From the NCBI RefSeq assembly GCF_000282515.1, contig NZ_AKJD01000038.1, positions 1 to 64,000 on the forward strand: a stretch of 64,000 bases of DNA, read 5' to 3'. Numbering within the stretch: position 1 is the stretch's first letter; every line of letters begins with the position of its first letter. The position numbers were made by a program, and so were the translations under genes. This document shows, piece after piece, positions 55,297 through 63,612 of the stretch. The stretch is from Pseudomonas sp. GM80. Its GTDB lineage: Bacteria; Pseudomonadota; Gammaproteobacteria; Pseudomonadales; Pseudomonadaceae. Under the pieces are notes generated by a model, which made no database searches, was not told where the DNA came from, and worked only from the letters and a program-made list of their open reading frames with translations.

Positions 55297-56087
55297 GCGC
55301 CGTAGCGCTCGACCCGATGTCGTCATGGTTGTTGCTGGATGTCCAGGAGTCGCCACAGGCGCTGAAGGTGTTGCGGCAGGCATTCGTCGGGCTCAAGTAT
55401 TTCTGGCTGTTCGACAGCACCGAGTTTCAGACCGTGCGTGAGCAAGGGCCGTTGCTGATCGAATTGCAGGACAGCGAAGCGCTGCAAGCGTTATGCCTGC
55501 GCGACCCACAGCTATGGCGCGGTCTGTTGCTGGAGAGCGCCGCATCGACACCAGCGCTGCTCGCGCATTTGCGGCGCATGCTCACCGTGTCCTTCGGCCT
55601 GCACCATCGCGCCATGCTCGGCTATTACAACCGGCAGACTGCCAGTTACTTCTTCGATGCCTGTGATGCCCGTGAGTTGAGCCGCTGGCTCGGGCCGATC
55701 GACCAGTTGCGCTGGTTCGGCGGCACATGGGCAGACCGGGCGATCGGCAGTCAGGGCTGGCAGCAACTGCGTAACCCAGGCCTGGCGGTGGCGCCGCTGG
55801 CCGTTGAGGAAAGCCTCTCCGCGCGGCAACGCGAGCGTCTGCAAAGCTGTCTGCTTGAGCAGCACATCTGGCGCTGGTGCCAATCAATGGGAACCGATTA
55901 CGCAACGCTGTCCTCCCATGTTCAGCAGGGGCTGGCGCTGGGTTTCAGCGATCGTGACGTGCTCGATGGCTGGCTGTGGCTACGCTTGCTGCATCCGCGG
56001 GCTGTGCTGGTGCCGCCGCCAGCGGGGCTGACCCAGCAGGCAGGGCTCGATCATGTGCGCCGCCAATGGCAGAACGATCAACCGTGA
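55293..56087 (+). CDS. DUF4123 T6SS adaptor (Tap/TEC-type)
   Basis: A 264-residue DUF4123 protein; the family loads effectors onto VgrG. The N-terminus SSWLLLDVQESPQALKVL and the central GYYNRQTASYFFDACD, a conserved family landmark, identify it. The ATG overlaps the vgrG stop, so the two are coupled. The cargo should be encoded next door. Confidence 0.85.
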   Translation: MSAVALDPMSSWLLLDVQESPQALKVLRQAFVGLKYFWLFDSTEFQTVREQGPLLIELQDSEALQALCLRDPQLWRGLLLESAASTPALLAHLRRMLTVSFGLHHRAMLGYYNRQTASYFFDACDARELSRWLGPIDQLRWFGGTWADRAIGSQGWQQLRNPGLAVAPLAVEESLSARQRERLQSCLLEQHIWRWCQSMGTDYATLSSHVQQGLALGFSDRDVLDGWLWLRLLHPRAVLVPPPAGLTQQAGLDHVRRQWQNDQP

Positions 56088-56105
56088 AACAGAGGTTCGG
56101 CGCTT

Positions 56106-56981
56106 ATGGCAGGTACGTTTGGGCAACGGTTCGGCGCACTGATCGGCGGGCTTATGCTCCTGGTGCTCGGCGCTTGCTCGCCGGTGAAAGTGCTCAATGT
56201 CCTGACGCCGGACGACACCTTCGACAAAACGGTGGGCATTGCCTACGGCGATGATCCACGGCAGAAGCTCGATGTCTACGTGCCGCGCCATCCGCTCAAG
56301 GGCGCGCCGGTGGTGGTGTTCTTCTATGGCGGCAGCTGGAACAGCGGCAATCGTGGGGATTACACCTTTGTCGGCGAGGCGCTGGCGTCGCGCGGGATTG
56401 TCGCGGTGCTGGCCGACTATCGGTTGTATCCACAGGTGCGTTATCCGCTGTTTCTGGAAGATGGCGCGCGCGCCGTGGCGTGGACCAAGGCGCACATCAG
56501 CGAGTATTCCGGTAACCCGCAGCGCTTGTATTTGATGGGCCACAGTTCCGGTGCCTACAACGCATCGATGCTGGCGCTGGATACGAATTTGCTCGGGGCG
56601 GTCGGGATGTCACCCAAGGACCTCAGCGGCTGGATCGGGTTGGCCGGGCCGTATGATTTTCTGCCGATCGAAAACCCCGACGTGCGTCCGGTGTTTTTCT
56701 GGCCGGATTCTCCGCCGCAATCGCAGCCGATCAACCACGTCAGCCGGGGCGCGCCGCCGGCCTTGTTGATTGCGGCGAGCAAGGACAACCTGGTCAACCC
56801 GACGCGCAACACCGGCGGCCTCGCCAGCAAGCTGCGCGAAGCCTCGGTGCCGGTGCAGGATTTGTACTACTCGCGGCCCAGTCACATCACCCTGGTGGCC
56901 ACTCTTTCACGACCGCTGCGGCGGCTGGCGCCGGTGCTTGATCAAGTGGTCGGCTTCATCGAACACACGCCGACTCAGTGA
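56106..56981 (+). CDS. Lipoprotein alpha/beta hydrolase (esterase)
   Basis: A 291-residue alpha/beta hydrolase of the BD-FAE/carboxylesterase type. It has a lipobox LGAC (Cys24, Ser at +2, predicting the outer membrane), an oxyanion loop VFFYGGSWNSG, nucleophile Ser147 in GHSSG, and probable Asp227 (AASKDN) and His260 (RPSH). It follows the DUF4123 gene by 18 bases on the same strand. Position suggests a link with the T6SS pair, as effector or as a guard, but a lipidated effector would be unusual. It may simply be an independent esterase. Confidence 0.8.
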   Translation: MAGTFGQRFGALIGGLMLLVLGACSPVKVLNVLTPDDTFDKTVGIAYGDDPRQKLDVYVPRHPLKGAPVVVFFYGGSWNSGNRGDYTFVGEALASRGIVAVLADYRLYPQVRYPLFLEDGARAVAWTKAHISEYSGNPQRLYLMGHSSGAYNASMLALDTNLLGAVGMSPKDLSGWIGLAGPYDFLPIENPDVRPVFFWPDSPPQSQPINHVSRGAPPALLIAASKDNLVNPTRNTGGLASKLREASVPVQDLYYSRPSHITLVATLSRPLRRLAPVLDQVVGFIEHTPTQ

Positions 56982-58324
56982 GCCGCACCGCTAAACCAGC
57001 CATCGTTGCGCTTGAGCCACCAGGCTTGCGCGCCGAGGGTGAGGCTGCGCAACACCATGAACAACAGGAAAGATATCCACAGGCCATGGTTGCCCAGGCC
57101 TTGCAGCGCCCAGGCGAACGGCAGCAGGAGAACCACCGTCATCAGCATGCCGTTGCGCATTTCGCGGGCGCGAGTGGCGCCGATGAACAAGCCGTCGAGC
57201 AAATAACTCCACACCGCAATCAATGGCAGCACAGCGAGGTAGGGCAAGTAGATGAACGCGGTGTCGCGCACGCTCTGGATGTTGGTTTGCATCTCGATGA
57301 ACAGATGCCCGCCGAGCAGAAACAACGCGGCAAAACCGAGGCTGGCGATCAGTGACCAACCGCCGGCCACCACCAGCGAACGGCGCAGCGCGAGGCGATC
57401 TCGAGCGCCAATGGCGTGCCCGCACAAGGCTTCGACGGCGTGGGCGAGGCCGTCCAGCGCATGCGCAGTCAGCAGCAGGCCGTTGAGCAGCAGGGCATTG
57501 GCGGCGACGGTTGCATCGCCAAGACGCGCGCCTTGCACGGTGATCATGAAGAACACCGATTGCAGGGCGAGGCTGCGGATGAAGATGTCGCGGTTGACCG
57601 CCAGCAGCGGGCGCCAACTCTGCCAGACTTTCAGCGCGGCCCAGACGATGTGGCCCGGATAGGCGCGCAAGGCCTTGCGGGTCATGAACAGGCCGAGCAG
57701 GGCGCCACTCCATTCGGCGATCACCGAGGCGCGGGCCGAACCGACCACGCCCCAGTCCAGACCGATGACGAACCACAGGTTCAGGGCGATGTTGATCAGG
57801 TTGGTGCTGAGCAGAATCGCCAGCGGCGCCCGCGCATTTTGCGTGCCGAGGAACCAGCCGACCAACGCATAACTGGCCAGCGCCGCCGGCAAACCAAACA
57901 GCCGCGTATGGAAAAAATCCCGGGTGAGCTGATCAAGCTCAGCCGACGGTTGCATGAAGTGCAGCGCGACGCCACTCAGCGGTACGCCGAGAGTACCGAG
58001 CAGCACTGCCAGGCCCATCGCCAGCAACAGGCCCTGCAACAGAATCTGCCGCAACGCCGCGCCGTCACTGCGCCCGGCCGCTTGCGCGGCAAAACCGGTG
58101 GTGCCCATGCGCAGAAAACCCATGGCCCAGGCGAGAAAGGTGTACAGGCTGGCGCCGACTGCCACCGCGCCCAATTGATGCGCGTGGGGCAAGTGGCCGA
58201 TGACGGTGCTGTCGACCAGCGCCACCAGCGGCACGGAAATATTCGAAAGAATCATCGGCGCGGCCAGCGCCCAGACCTTGCGGTGAGTCGGGCGGTCGCG
58301 CCAGTCGGCGATCAGGTTGGACAT
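56975..58324 (-). CDS. MATE family efflux transporter, DinF-like
   Basis: A 449-residue membrane protein with about 12 helices and two MatE repeats (AAPMILSNISVPLVALVD near residue 20; second half from about residue 235). It exports drugs or oxidised compounds using Na+ or H+. I chose the ATG at 58324, which has a perfect AAGGAG site, over an ATG 24 bases upstream. Its 3' end overlaps the convergent hydrolase gene by 7 bases. Confidence 0.9.
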   Translation of the reverse strand: MSNLIADWRDRPTHRKVWALAAPMILSNISVPLVALVDSTVIGHLPHAHQLGAVAVGASLYTFLAWAMGFLRMGTTGFAAQAAGRSDGAALRQILLQGLLLAMGLAVLLGTLGVPLSGVALHFMQPSAELDQLTRDFFHTRLFGLPAALASYALVGWFLGTQNARAPLAILLSTNLINIALNLWFVIGLDWGVVGSARASVIAEWSGALLGLFMTRKALRAYPGHIVWAALKVWQSWRPLLAVNRDIFIRSLALQSVFFMITVQGARLGDATVAANALLLNGLLLTAHALDGLAHAVEALCGHAIGARDRLALRRSLVVAGGWSLIASLGFAALFLLGGHLFIEMQTNIQSVRDTAFIYLPYLAVLPLIAVWSYLLDGLFIGATRAREMRNGMLMTVVLLLPFAWALQGLGNHGLWISFLLFMVLRSLTLGAQAWWLKRNDGWFSGAAH

Positions 58325-58479
58325 GCGGGCTCCTTGGGGGAGCGGCATTGTAGCGATTAACGCTATCCCCTGTAGGCGGTGGGACAGCTAGAGATGTTTC
58401 CACTGCACCACACTCCTGCAGGGGAGAAGTTGTGTGCGGGAGGTTGTGGGTGAGGATTTATGCGCCCCCGAATAAACCG

Positions 58480-58555
58480 GTAGGAGCTGCCGCAGGCTGC
58501 GATCTTTTGATGTTGCCTTAAAGATCAACAGATCGCAGCCTGCGGCAGCTCCTAC
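58480..58555. repeat. REP-type palindrome, GCCGCAGGC subtype
   Basis: Arms GTAGGAGCTGCCGCAGGCTG and CAGCCTGCGGCAGCTCCTAC around a shortened loop. The central GCCGCAGGC differs from the GCCGAAGGC of most other copies in the window, and the complementary base is changed in the other arm. Confidence 0.92.
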
Positions 58556-58569
58556 AAGGTTTTGGGGTG

Positions 58570-58863
58570 TCAGTGGATGATCCAGCTCAGCAACCACAAC
58601 CCCAGCAACAACCAGATAATCCCGGCAATGATCGACGCATTCATGAACGCCCGAATCGCCGACCACAACAGCATCAACCCGACGATCAGCGCAATGATGC
58701 TGATGATCGACGTGTCCATCCCCAGGGTCTTCGCCAGCCCGTCGACAAAGTTGCCGCCGGCGTTACTCAAAATATTGAACAGCCCGCTGAGGCCATCGAC
58801 GATAAAGCGGATGACCGAACCGAGTGCCTGGCCGAGCCATTCGAAAAAGCTTTCTACCTGCAT
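58570..58863 (-). CDS. Small conserved membrane protein
   Basis: A 97-residue protein with an N-terminal amphipathic part (MQVESFFEWLGQALGSVIR) and two close membrane helices (TSIISIIALIVGLMLLWSAI and ASIIAGIIWLLLGLWLLSWI). I chose the ATG at 58863 with AGGAT ahead. The two REP elements of the GCCGCAGGC subtype flank this gene. Function unknown. Confidence 0.7.
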   Translation of the reverse strand: MQVESFFEWLGQALGSVIRFIVDGLSGLFNILSNAGGNFVDGLAKTLGMDTSIISIIALIVGLMLLWSAIRAFMNASIIAGIIWLLLGLWLLSWIIH

Positions 58864-58961
58864 GTGTTCATCCTGATGAAAGAGCTGAGCCTTGGGCCAC
58901 AACGCAGGTGGCCGAGTTCCCTGTCACGAGTATGGCCCATGCTGCGCCGAACGGAAAACCG

Positions 58962-59044
58962 GTAGGAGCTGCCGCAGGCTGCGATCTTTTGATGGTGTTT
59001 TTCAAAACCAAGGTCAAAAGATCGCAGCCTGCGGCAGCTCCTAC
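58962..59044. repeat. REP-type palindrome, GCCGCAGGC subtype
   Basis: A full element with the same GCCGCAGGC core as the copy at 58480-58555 and loop TGGTGTTTTTCAAAACCAAGG. The pair flanks one small membrane protein gene. Confidence 0.92.
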
Positions 59045-59101
59045 ATGGGCCTTGCCTTCGGTTGATATCCGCTTGAAGCTATACGCCTTCAGGAGAGCCC
59101 G

Positions 59102-59404
59102 ATGAACCTTGTTGAACTGACCGAACGCCTGCACGCCATTCGCGACCGCAATGACTGGCGGCAATTTCACAGCCCGAAAAATCTGGCCATGGCTGCCAGC
59201 GTCGAAATGTCCGAGCTGGTGGAAATCTTCCAGTGGCTGAGCGAAGACCAGTCGCGCCAGTTGCCCGCTGACAAACTCGCCCACGTCGGGCAGGAAGTCG
59301 GCGATATCGTGCTGTACCTGTTGCTGCTGTGCAGCGAGTTGGGGTTGGACATGAATGAAGTGGTGCGCGCCAAGCTCGCCGACAGCGAACGGCGGTTCAG
59401 CTGA
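59102..59404 (+). CDS. MazG-like nucleotide pyrophosphohydrolase
   Basis: A 100-residue single-domain protein of the MazG/RS21-C6 (dCTPase-like) type. Metal-binding acidic motifs are visible: AASVEMSELVEIFQW (E-x2-E) and EVGDIVLYLLLL (E-x2-D). It is likely to hydrolyse unwanted nucleotides such as dCTP analogues. AGGAGA precedes the ATG, and its stop overlaps the cmoM start. Confidence 0.9.
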   Translation: MNLVELTERLHAIRDRNDWRQFHSPKNLAMAASVEMSELVEIFQWLSEDQSRQLPADKLAHVGQEVGDIVLYLLLLCSELGLDMNEVVRAKLADSERRFS

Positions 59405-60153
59405 TGAGCGACCGGCATTTCGATCAGTTGGCGACGCGTTTCGCCGAAAAAATCTACGGTGGCGCCAAGGGCGCGATTCGCCTCGCGGTGTTGCAGGCTG
59501 ACCTCGCGGAAGCGCTGCCGGATCGTCCGTTGCGCGTGCTCGACATCGGCGGAGGCCTCGGCCACATGTCGCTGTGGCTCGCCGAACGTGGCCACGACGT
59601 GACCTTCACCGAGCCGGCCGAGCCGATGCTCGAAGGTGCGCGCCAGCGTTTCGCCGAAGCAGGGCAGACCGCGACGTTCATTCAGGCGCCGTGGCAGGCG
59701 TTGCTCGGGCAACTCACCGAACCCTACGATCTGGTGATCTGCCACGCCGTCCTCGAATGGCTCGCCGAACCCCACGCGATCCTGCCGGTGCTGCATCAAT
59801 TGACCAAGCCCGGTGGCTGGTTGTCGCTGGCGTTCTACAACCGCGATGCGCTGATCTACCGCAACCTGCTCAAAGGCCATTTCAAGAAAATGCGCAAGAA
59901 CGACATGGCCGGTGAAAAGCAGAGCCTGACCCCGCAGCAACCACTCGATCCGCGCGAATTGGCAACGCAACTCGAAGGGTTGTGGCAGGTCGAAACTCAA
60001 AGCGGGATCCGGGTTTTCCACGACTACATGCCGGTGGAGTTTCAGACCCGCGCCGAACTTGTCGATTTGCTCGAGATGGAGCTTGCTCATCGTCGTCACC
60101 CAAGCTTCGCCGGGCTTGGGCGCTACTTGCACTGGATCTGCCGGCCGATCTGA
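59404..60153 (+). CDS. cmoM: tRNA 5-carboxymethoxyuridine methyltransferase CmoM
   Basis: A 249-residue SAM methyltransferase (SmtA/CmoM). SAM motif VLDIGGGLGHMSLWLAERG near residue 48, then the family segments DLVICHAVLEWLAEP and GGWLSLAFYNRDAL. CmoM methylates cmo5U34 in tRNA to mcmo5U. It is coupled to the MazG-like gene by a 1-base overlap. Confidence 0.88.
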   Translation: MSDRHFDQLATRFAEKIYGGAKGAIRLAVLQADLAEALPDRPLRVLDIGGGLGHMSLWLAERGHDVTFTEPAEPMLEGARQRFAEAGQTATFIQAPWQALLGQLTEPYDLVICHAVLEWLAEPHAILPVLHQLTKPGGWLSLAFYNRDALIYRNLLKGHFKKMRKNDMAGEKQSLTPQQPLDPRELATQLEGLWQVETQSGIRVFHDYMPVEFQTRAELVDLLEMELAHRRHPSFAGLGRYLHWICRPI

Positions 60154-60165
60154 TCGGAGCGCGAC

Positions 60166-60780
60166 ATGAAAGCTCAATCCGGGTTATTGCTGATCTGTCT
60201 GGGGTTGGCCGCCTGTCAGGGCAGCAACCCTTACGTGGCGCAGTCGCGGCCGTTGCCGCCGGCACCGCCGCAAGCCGCCAACACCTTTGACCGCAGCGCT
60301 TACCCGGCGCCGCCGCGTGACTACGGGCGCTACCGCAGTTGGGCCTGGCTTAACGGTCAATTGCCGCCGGGTACGGCGTGGGCGGATTCGGCGCAAGTGG
60401 CCGAAGCGGTCAGCAATGCACTGGATCAGCGAGGCCTGCGCCCGCTGCACGACAATCGTCCGGCCGACCTGTTGGTCAGCGCCCACCTGAGCCTGCAAAC
60501 CCGCTTGCGTCAGGTGCAGGACGATTACGGCTACTACGGCGGCGGATACGGCGGCTATGATCGTTATGGGCGCGGCTACGGCATGTACAACAGCGTGCCG
60601 GTGGTGCGCACCTATTCCGAGCAGGTCGTGGTGGTGCAAGTCGATCTGTTCGACGCCGGAACGGGGCAACCGGTGTGGAGTGCCAGCGCGGAGACCGGCG
60701 CCAAGGGCAGTCAGATCGACCGCACGGATTCGATTCGCGAGGCTGTGGAAAAGGCCATGTCGGCGTATCCTCCCAGTTAG
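60166..60780 (+). CDS. DUF4136 lipoprotein, Gly/Tyr-rich
   Basis: A 204-residue lipoprotein (lipobox LAAC near residue 18) of the DUF4136 family. It has the YRSWAWLNG and [12 protein letters not shown] segments, a Gly/Tyr-rich insert ([17 protein letters not shown], near residue 125), and [18 protein letters not shown]. It follows cmoM by 12 bases. A paralogue lies immediately downstream. Function unknown. Confidence 0.85.
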   Translation: MKAQSGLLLICLGLAACQGSNPYVAQSRPLPPAPPQAANTFDRSAYPAPPRDYGRYRSWAWLNGQLPPGTAWADSAQVAEAVSNALDQRGLRPLHDNRPADLLVSAHLSLQTRLRQVQDDYGYYGGGYGGYDRYGRGYGMYNSVPVVRTYSEQVVVVQVDLFDAGTGQPVWSASAETGAKGSQIDRTDSIREAVEKAMSAYPPS

Positions 60781-60834
60781 CTTCCTGCAAATGAGAAGCT
60801 CTAGCAGGTTCATGTCTTCAACCGGAGAAAAACC

Positions 60835-61392
60835 ATGTTCCGCCGTCTCGCTTTACTGGCCATGGCCGCACTGCTCAGTGCCTGCGCCGCCAACCAGGTC
60901 AATCATGACTTCGACGCCAGCCGCGACTTTGCCGCCTATCGCAGCTGGAGCTGGAAAGACCCCGCCCTGCAATATCGCCCGGATGATCCACGGATCAAAA
61001 GCGACCTGACCGAGCAACGCATTCGCCAGGCGGTAACAGATCAACTTGATCAGCGTGGTCTGCGCCCGGCGGCTGCGGGCGCCAAAGGTGATTTGAATGT
61101 GCAGACTTATCTGATCGTCGAGGATCGTCAGCAACAAGTGACGACCAATTACGGCGGCGGCTGGGGCGGCCCATGGAATGGCTACTGGGGCGCGCCGATG
61201 TACAACGAAACGCGCAACATCACCTACAAAGTCGCGACCATCCAGATCGACCTGCTCGACGGCAAGGACGGCAAACTGGTGTGGCGCGGCAGCGACGAGC
61301 AGATGCTCGCCAGCAAGCCCAACCCCGAGGATCGCAGCAACGCCATCCGCGAGACGGTCGCCCGCATCCTCACCAACTACCCCCCACGCTGA
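60835..61392 (+). CDS. DUF4136 lipoprotein
   Basis: A 185-residue paralogue of the preceding gene: lipobox [25 protein letters not shown], a shorter Gly/Trp-rich insert (NYGGGWGGPWNGYWG), and ATIQIDLLDGKDGKLVW. The two probably arose by tandem duplication and may form part of a cell-envelope assembly. GGAG lies before the ATG. Confidence 0.87.
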   Translation: MFRRLALLAMAALLSACAANQVNHDFDASRDFAAYRSWSWKDPALQYRPDDPRIKSDLTEQRIRQAVTDQLDQRGLRPAAAGAKGDLNVQTYLIVEDRQQQVTTNYGGGWGGPWNGYWGAPMYNETRNITYKVATIQIDLLDGKDGKLVWRGSDEQMLASKPNPEDRSNAIRETVARILTNYPPR

Positions 61393-61420
61393 AATACAGA
61401 TCCTGAGGTCGCCTCGGTCA

Positions 61421-61512
61421 CTGTGGGAGCCGGGCTTGCCCGCGATGACGGCGGCACATCCAACATTGATGTGTCAGACAGTCCGCCATCGCGGGCAAGC
61501 CCGCTCCCACAG
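61421..61512. repeat. Inverted repeat of a third family
   Basis: CTGTGGGAGCCGGGCTTGCC and its near-complement GGCAAGCCCGCTCCCACAG bound a 92-base element with inner arms CGCGATG/CATCGCG. It lies between the DUF4136 gene and tadG. Confidence 0.88.
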
Positions 61513-61623
61513 GTTTTGAGTTGTTCAGAAAATGTGTGTTGATGGCTGGCGCGTTGCCAGCAGCTTCACTGAGCCCGTCTACACTTAACTGCATCAATGG
61601 AGGTCACGGCAAAGGAGTGCGCC

Positions 61624-63612
61624 ATGTCGCCTCGTTCGCATTTCAACGGCCCGGCCCGGCAACGCGGGGCGATTGGTCTGATGGCGGCGCTGACCCTCGG
61701 ACTGGCGCTGGTGTGCATGGTGCTGGTGGTCGACAGCGGTCGTCTGTACATGGAGCAACGCCGCTTGCAGCGGGTGGTCGATGTTGCCGCGCTGGAGGCG
61801 ATTTCACGCAGTGGCGATTGCCTGACGGGTCTCAGTGCTGCGGCATATGCCACCGCCAGCGCCGCGCGCAACGGATTTGCCGTGGCGCCGGACACAACCC
61901 TCACCGTGACCTGCGGCACCGTGCAAACCGGTGCCAACAATCTTCGCGCCTTCACCATGGATGCCAGCAAAAAAGCAGCGATCAGCGTCGTCGCCACACG
62001 CGTCGTGACCACCAGCGTCGCCGCCGCGCTTTACGCGTTGTTCCAGCCAGGCAGTGTCTCGCCCACCACGCGTCTGCACGCGACGGCGGTCGGTACATCG
62101 GCCACCCTGCCGCCGCTGGCGCAACTGACCATCGGCACCACCGCCCTGACAGTCGATGCCAGCAAATCAGCGGCACTGAATGCGCTGTGGGGCGGCCTTC
62201 TCGGCGGCAGCCTCAACCTCAGCGTCGCCGGTTGGCAAGGCCTGGTCGACACCAACATCAGCCTGCTCGGTTACCTCAACCAACTGGCCGTCGATCTGCA
62301 CGTGGACGCCGGCAACTACACGCAGGTACTGAGTCAGAGCGTGCAGATCAAACAACTGATCGACACCGCCATCACCGTGCTGACCAAGGGCGGCACTACC
62401 ACCAGCGTCGCGGTCAGTGGCTTGCTCGGGGTGAAGGCCATCGTCGGCAACACCTCGGTGGTACTCGGGCAATTGTTGCAATTGCAGACCGGCGCAACTT
62501 CCGCCGCCCTCAATGCCAATCTGCAAGTTTTCCAGCTGCTCGAAGCCGTCGTGCAACTGGCCAACAGTCAGAACGCCCTGACAGCCACCGTGCCGCTGAG
62601 CATTCCGGGGCTGGTCAACGGCTCGGTCAAAGTCAAAGTGATCCAGCCACCGCAGTTATCGGCAGTGGGCAATCCGGCGCTGGCCAAGGCCGACCCGATG
62701 GGCGCCAACCGTATCTACGTGAAGACCGCGCAGGTACGCACACTGATCTCGCTGAACCTGCCGGTGCTGTCCGGGGTGGCCGGCCTGGCCAGCGCCATCG
62801 TCAGTACGCCGCTGGTCGGTGGTCTGACCGACACCCTCAACAACCTGCTGCACCTGAACATCGCCGGGACACTGAACTCGTTGTTCTGCGCCCTGGGCGG
62901 CACCTGTCAGCGCACCAATCTGCAGATCCTGCCCACCTCCAGCATCGACATCCTGCTGGAGGCCGCCGCTGCCGACAGCCATGTCACCGACTTCAACTGC
63001 GTCAGCGACGCCAGCAAAAGCCTGACCACCCAGACCAACTCCTCGCTGGTCAAACTCAAGGTCGGCAAGATCGACGCCACCAACGCCTTTTCCTCCTCGG
63101 CGGATGTCACCGTGCAGCCACTGGCGTTGATCGATGTTGGCGTCATCACCTGCACCATTCCGCTGCTCGGGCTGGGCTCGGCGACCTGCGATCAGAGCAC
63201 GCGCAAACCGTTTTACGGCGGCGGCCTCGGGGTGATGGTCGACACCTCGGTGGCGAGCATGCAGAACGTCCATACCTACAATCAGCCACCGGAAATCAAG
63301 CAACCGCCACTGAACTACAGCTTCGGCACACAAGGCGTGGTCAATAGCCTGAAAAGCACATTGAGCGGGGTTCAGGTGCAAGCGTACAAACCCACCGGTT
63401 CGAGTTTGCTGGGCGGTTTGCTCACCACCACGGCGGACGTACTGGCGAGCGTCAACAGCACGCTGGGCGTGGTCATCGACAATCTGCTCAGCCCGGTGCT
63501 CGACCCGATTCTCGATGGCTTGCTGGCCAACCTCGGCATTACCCTGAACAAGGTCGACGTCGGCGCCAACCTCAGTTGCAAGCCACCGGGGCAGCCGATG
63601 CTGGCGATCTAA
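61624..63612 (+). CDS. TadG-like Flp pilus assembly protein
   Basis: A 662-residue protein. After a short N-terminus it has a membrane helix (IGLMAALTLGLALVCMVLVV, residues 18-37), then the TadE/TadG-type segment DSGRLYMEQRRLQRVVDVAALEA, and a long Ala/Thr/Leu-rich extracytoplasmic part. Such proteins are minor parts of the tight-adherence pilus system. I chose the ATG at 61624 (MSPRSHFNG). Its stop overlaps the convergent kinase gene. No other tad gene lies in the window; they may lie outside it. Confidence 0.82.
   Translation: MSPRSHFNGPARQRGAIGLMAALTLGLALVCMVLVVDSGRLYMEQRRLQRVVDVAALEAISRSGDCLTGLSAAAYATASAARNGFAVAPDTTLTVTCGTVQTGANNLRAFTMDASKKAAISVVATRVVTTSVAAALYALFQPGSVSPTTRLHATAVGTSATLPPLAQLTIGTTALTVDASKSAALNALWGGLLGGSLNLSVAGWQGLVDTNISLLGYLNQLAVDLHVDAGNYTQVLSQSVQIKQLIDTAITVLTKGGTTTSVAVSGLLGVKAIVGNTSVVLGQLLQLQTGATSAALNANLQVFQLLEAVVQLANSQNALTATVPLSIPGLVNGSVKVKVIQPPQLSAVGNPALAKADPMGANRIYVKTAQVRTLISLNLPVLSGVAGLASAIVSTPLVGGLTDTLNNLLHLNIAGTLNSLFCALGGTCQRTNLQILPTSSIDILLEAAAADSHVTDFNCVSDASKSLTTQTNSSLVKLKVGKIDATNAFSSSADVTVQPLALIDVGVITCTIPLLGLGSATCDQSTRKPFYGGGLGVMVDTSVASMQNVHTYNQPPEIKQPPLNYSFGTQGVVNSLKSTLSGVQVQAYKPTGSSLLGGLLTTTADVLASVNSTLGVVIDNLLSPVLDPILDGLLANLGITLNKVDVGANLSCKPPGQPMLAI

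Noticed and set aside
61521..63347. A 608-codon open frame overlapping tadG in another frame
   Set aside because: It is Arg/Gln/Pro-rich without motifs, while the tadG frame has a clear membrane helix and family segment.
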